DNA of 38,730 bases from an uncultured Phycisphaerales bacterium (GTDB lineage Bacteria; Planctomycetota; Phycisphaerae; Tepidisphaerales; Tepidisphaeraceae): positions 1 to 38,730 of the forward strand of contig CAIQIQ010000097.1 of NCBI GenBank assembly GCA_903871935.1. The letters are read 5' to 3'. The notes beneath the pieces are model-generated. The model was not told the DNA's origin. It saw nothing but the letters and a program-made list of their open reading frames with translations, and made no database searches. This document shows, in pieces, positions 16,290 to 24,507 of this stretch (its first letter is position 1; each line of letters starts with the position of its first letter). The position numbers were made by a program, and so were the translations under genes.

Positions 16290-17867
16290 TTACCTCGCTG
16301 CGCGGAATGTAATCACGCGGTCAAATTCAGCGATAAACAGATCAGTCTTGCGCCTTGCGGCCCACAGTTCCAGTTCGATATCGCCCCGGCCAGTGACCAG
16401 CACCTTCACCCGACGCTTGCCAATCCGACATTTCAGATCCCGGACCACGCGTGAGTGGCTGCGATCCAGGCCGTCGGCGATGCGCAGGATGGCGCCGCCC
16501 ACGTCGACAATGTGGCGATCCTCGCTGGACAGAGACATGTATGTGCTGTGACTCGGCTTGGGCATGCTCGCCCGATGATAGCGTGTCATGTTCGCAATAA
16601 TACCGATCTCGCGATCGGAGAAGCCTTTGAGCCCGCCATTTTGCACCAGGTACATGCTGTGCTTGTGATGCCGGCTGGGGGCAATGTGCCAGCCGATGTC
16701 ATGCAACATGGCCGCATGCTCCAGCAGTTCGCGAGCTTTGGCGTTCAGCCCGTGCAGAGATTCAAGCTGATCGAAGAGTTTGAGCGCAATCGCGACCACC
16801 TGCAGGCTGTGCATCTCATTCCATTCGCACTTGCGAGCGAGATCCAGCACGCTGCGATGACGCGGATCGGGCACCTTGCGGCGGACCGCCAGATCCGGCA
16901 GATGCCGGCCGATGTATTCCAGCAGGATCCCTTCACGCAGCGCTGAACCACAGAGCACAATGCGCTTGATGCCCAGTTCTGCCATGATGAACTGCACCAA
17001 TAGCGCGCCGGCGATGATCTGGTCCTGCCGCTTCTCATCAAGACCGCGGATCTTCACACGATCGGCCGCTTCGGTCTTGAGCAGCTTGTCCACCAGATCA
17101 TTCAAGGCCTCGCGTTCGATCTCCGCTCGGGCAGCGTTCGCCCGGCTGCTGCACATGGCCGCCAAGTTCTCCAGCGTGCCGCTGGTGCCGACCACGCGAA
17201 CCGGTTTGAGATCGCGCACCTGCTGCAGCAACGGCATCAGTTCATCCCGATAGTACTGCAGAAGTCGCTCAACCTCCCGCTTTCTGGGGGGATCGCTGTG
17301 GACGAATTTCGCGGTCATCCTTGCTGACCCGATCTTTCGACTCTCCAGCAGCAACGGCGCGTTCGCATCGGCGACAATCAGTTCAACGCTGCCGCCTCCG
17401 ATATCAATAATCAGGTGGTGCCCGCCGGCGAAGTCCATGGCATGCCGCACGCCGATATAGATCAGTCGCGCTTCTTCCCTGGCGCTGACCACGCGCACAT
17501 TCACACCGCCCTCACGCCTGGCCCGCTCGATGAAGTCGCCGCCATTCTCAGCTTCGCGCACGGCACTGGTCGCCACCGCAACAACCTTTTCGCACCCGCG
17601 GCGCAACGCGGTCTGCCCAAATCGCTTCAAGGCCAACAGTGCCCGGTCCATCGCTTCAGGACTGAGTCGATGCGAGGGGAAACTGTTGCGCCCCAGCCCC
17701 ACCATCTCCTTCATCCGCCAGAGGTTCGTCGCCCCTCCATCGGCATCAATCTGGGCGATGACCATGTGCAGGCTGTTCGAGCCCACATCGATCGCGGCCA
17801 GACGCAGTTCATGGTCGCTGTCCGCCCGATCGCGGATCTTAAGCTGCTGATTCACTGGATTTGCCAT
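16290..17867 (-). CDS. Exopolyphosphatase / pppGpp phosphohydrolase with HD domain (Ppx/GppA family)
   Basis: A 525-residue protein; E. coli PPX is 513. Residues 21-320 form the actin-like phosphatase domain: AAIDVGSNSLHMVIAQ (phosphate-binding loop), the SAREEARLIYIGV segment with the catalytic Glu, and IIDIGGGSVELIV. The C-terminal third is an HD-type domain with HAAMLHDIGWHIAP and RHHKHSMYLV. The family releases phosphate from the end of polyphosphate or from pppGpp; sequence alone does not separate the two. An upstream extension to 17948 is possible, but the ATG at 17867 fits the family and overlaps the CHAD gene by 29 bases. A CHAD gene next door supports a polyphosphate role. Confidence 0.92.
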   Translation of the reverse strand: MANPVNQQLKIRDRADSDHELRLAAIDVGSNSLHMVIAQIDADGGATNLWRMKEMVGLGRNSFPSHRLSPEAMDRALLALKRFGQTALRRGCEKVVAVATSAVREAENGGDFIERARREGGVNVRVVSAREEARLIYIGVRHAMDFAGGHHLIIDIGGGSVELIVADANAPLLLESRKIGSARMTAKFVHSDPPRKREVERLLQYYRDELMPLLQQVRDLKPVRVVGTSGTLENLAAMCSSRANAARAEIEREALNDLVDKLLKTEAADRVKIRGLDEKRQDQIIAGALLVQFIMAELGIKRIVLCGSALREGILLEYIGRHLPDLAVRRKVPDPRHRSVLDLARKCEWNEMHSLQVVAIALKLFDQLESLHGLNAKARELLEHAAMLHDIGWHIAPSRHHKHSMYLVQNGGLKGFSDREIGIIANMTRYHRASMPKPSHSTYMSLSSEDRHIVDVGGAILRIADGLDRSHSRVVRDLKCRIGKRRVKVLVTGRGDIELELWAARRKTDLFIAEFDRVITFRAAR

Positions 17868-18828
17868 CAGACCCACCCACTGTTGGAGCAGCCGGTTCAG
17901 GCGGCAATATCGCGGCGGCGAGCGGGCTGGCCGATTCACCGGTGGCAACTGCGAGCTCAGTTAGGAGGAACTCGCGATGCCGCTTCCACAAACGGGCGAA
18001 CTGTACCAGGTGCTTCGCTGACTCCCGGTGTATATGGGCAGCCAGCAGGATCAGGTTCCGCTGCTCGACATGCCACTCGCCCCCGTTAAGCTCGCTCTCA
18101 CACACCTGCATTACTCGCGCACAAAGCACATGATAGTCATGCCAGACACCAAGCGCATCCTGCAGTTGCTTGAACCGCCGCAGCACGCGGACCGTTGATC
18201 CCATGTGCTGAGCCTGTGCCATCTCAAAAGTGTAGCGCAGCGACTTCCCCGCAATCCGCAGCGCATGCGGCTGCACATCGTGCTGGCCATCACCGGCCAG
18301 CAGTGCATCGCTCAGTCCGTCCGCCTGGGATGAGAACTCCGCAAACTGCGCCCTCAGCGCCTGCCGGATCAACGTGCGGACCCGATCATCCTTGGACGTA
18401 AGCGATCCACGAATCGCCATCCAATACCCCGTCTGCGCCAGCCATTTGTCAACATTTGCCTCTTGCGCGACCCGCTGGCTCGTCTTGATCCGCTCCTCGG
18501 CCATCTCAGCGCGTACTCGTTCGCACGCGTCTGGATAGACACCCCCCGATGCAAAATCGCTCAGGTGCTCCTGCATCACGTCCAAGTCTCGCAGGGCCTG
18601 CACACTACGGCGGATGCGTTTCAGTGCCCGCCTGAGCAGTTTCCACTGTTGCTCCTCTGCCAGGGGAGACATGACCTGCATCGCCGCCCCCATCCGCCGC
18701 GTCGCCACTCGCGCCCGATGCACTGCCGAGGGTGTGCCGCGCAGCACGGCGTCCGGGGCCTGGTTGGCCAGTTCGGCCAGCACCTCGTCCATGTACAACA
18801 CGGCGCCCGGCGATTTGTTGCGCGCCAT
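17839..18828 (-). CDS. CHAD domain protein (polyphosphate-binding)
   Basis: A 329-residue, highly basic, helical protein without a signal peptide. It shows the CHAD hallmarks: VHRARVATRRMGAAMQV near the N-terminus, then RALKRIRRSVQALRDLDVMQ, and LRIAGKSLRYTFEMAQ in the second helical bundle, followed by FKQLQDALGVWHDYHVL. Conserved His, Arg and Lys residues line a basic pocket that in studied members binds inorganic polyphosphate; such proteins are found on polyphosphate granules. The C-terminal 30 residues are an Ala/Pro/Ser-rich tail. No CYTH domain is attached. It lies three bases after the membrane protein and overlaps ppx, indicating translational coupling. Confidence 0.9.
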   Translation of the reverse strand: MARNKSPGAVLYMDEVLAELANQAPDAVLRGTPSAVHRARVATRRMGAAMQVMSPLAEEQQWKLLRRALKRIRRSVQALRDLDVMQEHLSDFASGGVYPDACERVRAEMAEERIKTSQRVAQEANVDKWLAQTGYWMAIRGSLTSKDDRVRTLIRQALRAQFAEFSSQADGLSDALLAGDGQHDVQPHALRIAGKSLRYTFEMAQAQHMGSTVRVLRRFKQLQDALGVWHDYHVLCARVMQVCESELNGGEWHVEQRNLILLAAHIHRESAKHLVQFARLWKRHREFLLTELAVATGESASPLAAAILPPEPAAPTVGGSDGKSSESAA

Positions 18829-18831
18829 CGG

Positions 18832-19725
18832 CTACTCCTGGCTTGCCACCTTCGGTTCGTTACTCGAACTCCCCGGCATATCTTCCATCTCGGCATGGGC
18901 CACCAAGGTTCCCAACACCACGCCCAAAGCGCCCATCGCGGCATAATCCAGGGGCAACGCTGCACTGAACCCGCGCATTGCCGCCGGAATGGTCGCCACA
19001 TCCACGCCCGTTGCCCATACTGCGTTGATCACATAGCCTGCGATACCAACAATCATCGGAACCACCCACGCCCAGCGCCAGATATGCCCGGTGGCAAAAT
19101 GCGCCACCCACGTGCCAATACCTGCCGCGAACAAGACCGACAGCAGCGCTTGCGGTTTCTGGTAGTTCTGCCCAAGCACCCAGAGCATCGCCGCTGTCGC
19201 CAGGAATTGGACCCCGCCACTGCCCAGTCCGACCGTGCCGATCGCACCGGGCGCCTCATTGGCCGAGCCGCGTAAAGCACGCCAGGTAACCGCGATGAGC
19301 ATCACCAATAGTGTCAACACCGCCAGTTCGACGGCCAGCAGCCAGAAGATCTCTCGCCCGCCGGCCGCCTGCATCACACTGCCCATGGTTCCGCCGCGAA
19401 TGGAGAACCCTAGCAGGGCCGTGGCCGCGACCACAGCCGGCATCCGCATATCGACCGGCGGAGCGATAATCAGCGAGACGATCAGCCCCAGCAGCAGCGA
19501 TACCACCGCTCCGGCCAATCCCATCGCGGCGATATGCACAGGCTGCTGCACGAACACTCCCTGCCACCCGGGATAGAGCGGGAAACCAACGACGCGGGCA
19601 ATGATGAACCCCGCGGCGGTACAGATCCCCATGGCAGTAAACAGACGAAGAATGCCAAACCAGCCCATCCGCTGCCAGAGCCGCTGGGCTGTGTAGTTGA
19701 TCGCAGATTCCAAGGATAGCCGCAT
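18832..19725 (-). CDS. Multi-pass membrane protein of unknown function in the Ppx-CHAD operon
   Basis: A 297-residue protein with about seven to eight hydrophobic helices (roughly 25-45, 62-88, 95-112, 123-146, 168-186, 192-210, 215-237, 252-275) and a polar C-terminus. I do not recognise a family; no charged residues inside helices suggest a known transporter, and there is no VTC, PPK or phosphate-transport signature. A Shine-Dalgarno-like AAGGAA sits five bases before its ATG. It is the first gene of a four-gene run whose next two members act on polyphosphate, so it could place the complex at the membrane or move phosphate; this is inference. It is divergent from priA with only 33 bases between the starts. 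Confidence 0.7.
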   Translation of the reverse strand: MRLSLESAINYTAQRLWQRMGWFGILRLFTAMGICTAAGFIIARVVGFPLYPGWQGVFVQQPVHIAAMGLAGAVVSLLLGLIVSLIIAPPVDMRMPAVVAATALLGFSIRGGTMGSVMQAAGGREIFWLLAVELAVLTLLVMLIAVTWRALRGSANEAPGAIGTVGLGSGGVQFLATAAMLWVLGQNYQKPQALLSVLFAAGIGTWVAHFATGHIWRWAWVVPMIVGIAGYVINAVWATGVDVATIPAAMRGFSAALPLDYAAMGALGVVLGTLVAHAEMEDMPGSSSNEPKVASQE

Positions 19726-19758
19726 AGGTTCCTTCTTTGCTCGACAATACTACCGCCG

Positions 19759-22185
19759 ATGGACACCATAGCACAGGGCTTCTCGCTGGCCAGCGCCGTC
19801 CAAACAGGATATAAACATTCTGTGCAAACGTTGTTCGGTGATAGCGATCTCCCCGCAGCACCCGGTAGCACCGCGCAATTGGCCATTGCCCGCGTTGCCG
19901 TGGAACATGCCGTCGATCGGGAACTCGATTACCTCATCCCGCCCAAACTCGCCAGCGAGGTATCCGTCGGCCAGCGCGTAAAGGTGCCGCTGGGCCGCGG
20001 CAACCACCACTGCTATGCCTACGTGATCGGCCTCCCCGGCCACAGTGACGTGCCGATCAGCAGGCTCAAGCCCATCACCGCCATTGACGATGCCCGCACG
20101 CTGCTCACACCCGCCCTGCTCGACCTGGCCCGCTGGATGTGCCGTTACTATGTTACCCCGCTGGGTACCGTGCTGGAAAGCGTCATCCCATCAGCCGTAA
20201 AGAATCGCACCGGCATCGGCCAGATCACCATGGTTCAGGCGGCCTTGACGCATGCGCAGATGCAGGAACTGCTGGGCAAATCCAAGCGAGGCAAGACTTC
20301 CGCCATCCTTGGCGCCCTGCTGAACCTCTCGGAAAATGAGAGTATCGAACTGGTTCGCCTTGCCACTGCCGCCGGCGTGAAGATCCCCACCCTGCGCCGT
20401 CTTGCCGGCAAGGGCATTCTCAAGATGACCCGGCAGGTGGATTACGGTCTTCCCCCACAAGTCGAAGGCCAGCAGTTCACCCCCGAGCCGCCGCTCCCGC
20501 TGAACGCCCAGCAGCAACCAGCGCTGAATGCCATCTCCGCCCAGATCACTGCCGGACGTTTCGCCATCAGCCTGCTTCACGGCATTACCGGCAGTGGCAA
20601 AACCGAGATTTACCTCCACGCGATCCGCCAGGTGGTTGATGCCGGCAAACAGGCGATCGTTCTGGTCCCCGAGATCGCTCTTACCCCACAAACGGCGCAG
20701 CGATTCCTCCGCCGATTCGGCAAAGTAGCCATCCTCCACTCCGGCCTGAGCGCCACAGAACGCCACGCACAATGGCGCAGCATTGCCGCCGGCCGCGCCT
20801 GCGTCGTCGTCGGCGCCCGCTCGGCCATCTTTGCCCCCCTGCCCAACCTCGGCCTGATCGTCATCGACGAGGAACACGAGTCGAGCTATAAGCAGGAGTC
20901 CGCGCCACGTTATCACGCCCGCGATGTTGCCATCAAGCGGGCGCAGATGCAGAACATCCCGATTGTTCTGGGCTCCGCCACACCCAGCCTGGAGATGTAC
21001 CACCGCATCCGCGCGGCGGCCGTCGAGGCTCAGGCCAGCGGCACCCCCGGCCACGCCTATCTCGTTCTTTCCCAACGCGCCACCCCCCAGCAGCTTCCCA
21101 AGGTTGAGCTGATCGACATGAAGATGGCCAACATTCACCGGCCGGGCATCCACCTGCTTTCCCCCCGCCTCGAACAGGCGATGAAAAACACCTTCGCCGC
21201 CGGCCAGCAGGCCATCCTGCTGCTCAACCGCCGCGGCTATGCCAGCTACATTCGCTGTAACGCCTGCAAGGAAGCCGTGCAGTGCAAATACTGCAGCGTG
21301 GCAATGGTCTATCACCGCTCCAAGGATGCTCATATGCATTCCGGCCGGACCGATCTCGCCGTCGGCACGGGCTCAATGCATTGCCACTATTGCCTGGCGG
21401 TGAATCCCCTGCCGACCTCATGCCCGCAATGCGGAACAAAGCTCTCACTCTTCGGCCTGGGCACCCAGCGGGTGGAAGAGGAACTACAAAAGAAAATGCC
21501 TGGCGTCACATTTGCCCGCGTCGACAGCGACACGATGCACCAGACCAGCGACTATGAGAGTGTGCTCAACGCTTTCGGAGCCGGAAAGATCCAACTTTTA
21601 ATGGGCACACAGATGATCGCCAAAGGCCTGGATTTCCCGAACGTGACTCTCGTTGGCGTCATCAGCGGCGATACCGCCCTGGCTCTGCCCGATTTCCGCG
21701 CTGCCGAACGCACCTTCCAACTACTCACCCAAGTCTCCGGCCGGGCCGGCCGCGGACAGAAGGCCGGCATCGTCATCCTGCAAAGCTACCTGCCCGACGA
21801 TCTCACCATCCGCGATGCCATCAGCCAGAACTACAACGCCTTCGCCCTGCGCGAACTAGGCCACCGCAAGAGCGCCCAGCTCCCACCCTACACCCGAATG
21901 GTGCGCATCGTCCTGCGCGAGACCGACGAGAAGAAGCTCGAGCAACTCGCCGATCATATTTACACCCAACTCAAGGCCGCCGCCCCCGGCATCCCCGACC
22001 TGCACCTGCAGGAACCCATCGAGTGCGCCATCTCCCGCATCGCCGGCCACCACCGCAAACAGATCATCATGCACAGCCCCACAACCGCCAGCCTCCAGCA
22101 GGTCCTGGCCGTCCTGCGCAAAGAGGGCGACCTGATGCAAGGTGACCGCATCGCAATCGACGTCGATCCTGTATCGCTGCTGTAG
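19759..22185 (+). CDS. priA: Primosomal replication restart helicase PriA
   Basis: An 808-residue 3'-5' DNA helicase that reloads the replisome at stalled forks. The N-terminal DNA-binding part holds ARVAVEHAVDRELDYLIP and VGQRVKVPLGRG. The helicase core has Walker A GITGSGKT (275-282), the DEEH box (370-373) and SATPS (motif III, 406-410). Eight zinc-binding cysteines are present: C500, C503, C509, C512, C542, C545, C555, C558. Between the second and third pairs there is a longer loop (about 518-540) than in most PriA proteins. The motif GRAGRG marks motif VI. The first 40 residues are not conserved, so an internal start is possible. No ribosome site is obvious before 19759. Confidence 0.95.
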   Translation: MDTIAQGFSLASAVQTGYKHSVQTLFGDSDLPAAPGSTAQLAIARVAVEHAVDRELDYLIPPKLASEVSVGQRVKVPLGRGNHHCYAYVIGLPGHSDVPISRLKPITAIDDARTLLTPALLDLARWMCRYYVTPLGTVLESVIPSAVKNRTGIGQITMVQAALTHAQMQELLGKSKRGKTSAILGALLNLSENESIELVRLATAAGVKIPTLRRLAGKGILKMTRQVDYGLPPQVEGQQFTPEPPLPLNAQQQPALNAISAQITAGRFAISLLHGITGSGKTEIYLHAIRQVVDAGKQAIVLVPEIALTPQTAQRFLRRFGKVAILHSGLSATERHAQWRSIAAGRACVVVGARSAIFAPLPNLGLIVIDEEHESSYKQESAPRYHARDVAIKRAQMQNIPIVLGSATPSLEMYHRIRAAAVEAQASGTPGHAYLVLSQRATPQQLPKVELIDMKMANIHRPGIHLLSPRLEQAMKNTFAAGQQAILLLNRRGYASYIRCNACKEAVQCKYCSVAMVYHRSKDAHMHSGRTDLAVGTGSMHCHYCLAVNPLPTSCPQCGTKLSLFGLGTQRVEEELQKKMPGVTFARVDSDTMHQTSDYESVLNAFGAGKIQLLMGTQMIAKGLDFPNVTLVGVISGDTALALPDFRAAERTFQLLTQVSGRAGRGQKAGIVILQSYLPDDLTIRDAISQNYNAFALRELGHRKSAQLPPYTRMVRIVLRETDEKKLEQLADHIYTQLKAAAPGIPDLHLQEPIECAISRIAGHHRKQIIMHSPTTASLQQVLAVLRKEGDLMQGDRIAIDVDPVSLL

Positions 22186-22310
22186 CATGCCCGTTCGCAG
22201 TGGGGTGAAAGACGGCGATGACTGCGCCTCTGGATGCGTCAATACTATCGCTAGCGATCGGCTGCGCTGGAGGCACGGAGTCATGAAGACGCTGCCGATT
22301 TGCCAGTGTC

Positions 22311-23027
22311 TCAGCGACTCAGAAACCGGTAGGCCTGCTTGAATTCAGCACGGACACCTGGTTTGAGATGCTTACGCCAACTCGGTAGGGGTTCCATTCT
22401 CTGACAACTGCGCGTCGCCAGTGCGTAGCCGAACATGGCCGCAGTCATGTATGTCGGCGCCGCCTGGCCTGTGCCAGGCCAGCGACGCGTATCACTATCC
22501 CAGTGACGCGGAATGTTAGCCAGAAACACGCCCATCCCATGGAAAACCACGCTTAGATCAGTGACCAGCTCGTGGTCAAAGACTTCTGGATCGATCCGGT
22601 TGTCGCCCAGAAGTCGAGCATGTGAGAGTTCGTGTGCAAGGGTGCCGACCAACTCCATCGGTGAATCGAATTGCCTGCGCTCAATGCGGATCGTGAAACG
22701 GGAACCTTCAGCAAACGTTCCGGCGACCCCGCCGATCATCTGCCCGCGTTCGTTAACGAGCATTGGCCGGTCTGCCTCGCTGTAGAACTCGAAATCGACC
22801 ATGTCCTCCGACACGCACATGTACTGGCACACGCGCCGGCCAAGGACAATCACCGAGTCGTCATCGCGGTCGTACCTCTCCGGAAAGAACTCTGGTGTGG
22901 GAAGGACATTTGGCGAATCCAAGAGAAGATCGCCGCCGAACTCATCTATCAGCCAGCGCCACCGGTGCTCCACCCACTGGCGCGTCACAGCGTCAAGCGG
23001 GCAATCTTTGCTGGGCCATGGCCACAT
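22311..23027 (-). CDS. Zincin-like protein of unknown function (HELSH motif)
   Basis: A 238-residue protein with no signal peptide or membrane helix. Residues 129-139 read TLAHELSHARL, with the HExxH metal-binding motif at 132-136 (H-E-L-S-H); a Glu or Asp in FDHELVTDLSVVFHG (150-164) could be the third ligand, as in gluzincins. An upstream strand FTIRIERRQFDSP fits the edge strand that binds substrate. The C-terminal half is helical (MTAAMFGYALATRSC). I do not recognise a named family. AAGGAG ten bases before the ATG supports the start. It follows the flippase-like gene after 39 bases, so it could be part of a hisD-flippase-zincin run, but function is not known. It may be a peptidase or a degenerate one. 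Confidence 0.6.
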   Translation of the reverse strand: MWPWPSKDCPLDAVTRQWVEHRWRWLIDEFGGDLLLDSPNVLPTPEFFPERYDRDDDSVIVLGRRVCQYMCVSEDMVDFEFYSEADRPMLVNERGQMIGGVAGTFAEGSRFTIRIERRQFDSPMELVGTLAHELSHARLLGDNRIDPEVFDHELVTDLSVVFHGMGVFLANIPRHWDSDTRRWPGTGQAAPTYMTAAMFGYALATRSCQRMEPLPSWRKHLKPGVRAEFKQAYRFLSR

Positions 23028-23066
23028 GGCTGCTGAACTCCTTCGTGGGAGAGCGTGCTTGCACCT

Positions 23067-24455
23067 TTACGGCCCGGTCGTCGTCGATACTGATTCCCCG
23101 GATTCGTTATCCTTATCCTGGCTGGGGGGCCGGTAATGTCCCGTGATCACGAATATCCCGCCCAGCAGGTTCCAGAACATCTGCTCAAGACGGATCGACA
23201 TCGTCAAGGCGAATGCCTGCGAAATCGTCGCTCCCTGTTTTGCGGTAAGATTGATGGCAAAAAACTCCATCACGCCAACGCCCTGCGGCGAGATCGGAAT
23301 CGCTCCCACCAGCACCGTCACCGGCACCACGACGAAGTAATACCCCGACGTCAACGGCAAACCGAACGATTTGCCCGCCAGCAGCGCGGCGACCACCACA
23401 TTCAGATGCACAGGCACAGTGATCGCCATGGCCCAGAGGATCAGCGCTGGCCTCTTGCCATAGATCGCCATCACCTCCAAAGCACTCTCGAACTGTGCTC
23501 GCATCGGCATTCGCGACAAGATGCGCTCTGACCGCAGCAACCCCTTTACCCACGGACTGAATACCACCACCACACCCATGGCGGTACATGCCAGGATCAC
23601 GCCGCCCATCATTGCCACATAGCCGCACGCCCGTACAGCCGGGTCAAGCCGGTTGTCCGCTACCAACCAGAACCCGCCGGCGATCGTGCTGCCCACGATG
23701 ATAAGCACAATCAGGCCGATCACCCGATCGACAATCACAGACAACACGGCTCGCGTCTTGTAAGGAGTATGCTTCGATGCGTAATAGGCCTTGAGCAGAT
23801 CACCGCCGCTGGAGCCCATCGGCACACAGGTGTTGTAGAACAGCCCCACCATGTTGAGCACGTTCGCCTGCCATAGCGGCATGTGGATATCCAGCGCCCC
23901 CAGCAACCGCTGCCAGCGAATGCTGGTCAGCACGATCGTCAATGGGAAAATCACAACCGCGAGCACCAGCAGCCATGGATTGGCCTGCTTCACCATCCGG
24001 CCAATGCCGATCTCCACTCGCGGGTGCGGCACGCTCAGAACGAACCCGCCAACCACCTGATCGGGGGTGATCCACCGCCCCTCGGCGTCGGGTGTGTCGG
24101 CCACCAGCAGCCGCCTGGCGACTGGCTGCTTTTCATCCTCCGCCGTCAGGTCCATGGCCAGCAGCGATAGCTCGCGCCCAACGCCATTCTCAATAGCCGT
24201 GACCTTCTTCCGGTCAGGCTTGCTCAGCAACTCATCGGCAGGTCGCTGCTGTGTCTGACGCGTCTTGGGGTCTTCCAACAGGTACTGCCCCGGCCCGATC
24301 TGCTGGAGAACCACCATGCTCTGCGGGCGTGATCGGTCGTCAAGAATCAGTGTCCGATCGGCAATGGACATCTGCGAAACGACCCACCAGATGCCGACAA
24401 CGGCTATCCCCCAGCGGACAATGAAACTGGCGACCTTGCGGAGCTTCTTGCTCAT
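23067..24455 (-). CDS. Flippase-like membrane protein (LPG synthase TM / UPF0104 family) with extra soluble insert
   Basis: A 462-residue inner-membrane protein. After the first helix (about 10-27) comes a soluble stretch of about 125 residues (28-155: IADRTLILDDRSRPQS, then GPGQYLLEDPKTRQ, and ELLSKPDRKKV), which is unusual for the family. The rest, about 160-440, matches PF03706 (YbhN/AglD-like, also the flippase half of MprF): NMVGLFYNTCVPMGSSGGDLLKAYY and VLSVIVDRVIGLIVLI are signature segments, and GAIPISPQGVGVMEFF is the conserved end. Such proteins move or modify lipids across the membrane. The insert may be an extracytoplasmic domain. It lies 52 bases after hisD. Confidence 0.82.
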   Translation of the reverse strand: MSKKLRKVASFIVRWGIAVVGIWWVVSQMSIADRTLILDDRSRPQSMVVLQQIGPGQYLLEDPKTRQTQQRPADELLSKPDRKKVTAIENGVGRELSLLAMDLTAEDEKQPVARRLLVADTPDAEGRWITPDQVVGGFVLSVPHPRVEIGIGRMVKQANPWLLVLAVVIFPLTIVLTSIRWQRLLGALDIHMPLWQANVLNMVGLFYNTCVPMGSSGGDLLKAYYASKHTPYKTRAVLSVIVDRVIGLIVLIIVGSTIAGGFWLVADNRLDPAVRACGYVAMMGGVILACTAMGVVVVFSPWVKGLLRSERILSRMPMRAQFESALEVMAIYGKRPALILWAMAITVPVHLNVVVAALLAGKSFGLPLTSGYYFVVVPVTVLVGAIPISPQGVGVMEFFAINLTAKQGATISQAFALTMSIRLEQMFWNLLGGIFVITGHYRPPSQDKDNESGESVSTTTGP

Positions 24456-24507
24456 GCGGGGGCTGATTCTGCCGGATCAACAGCGTTTCCGCAACGTTTC
24501 GCTTTGG

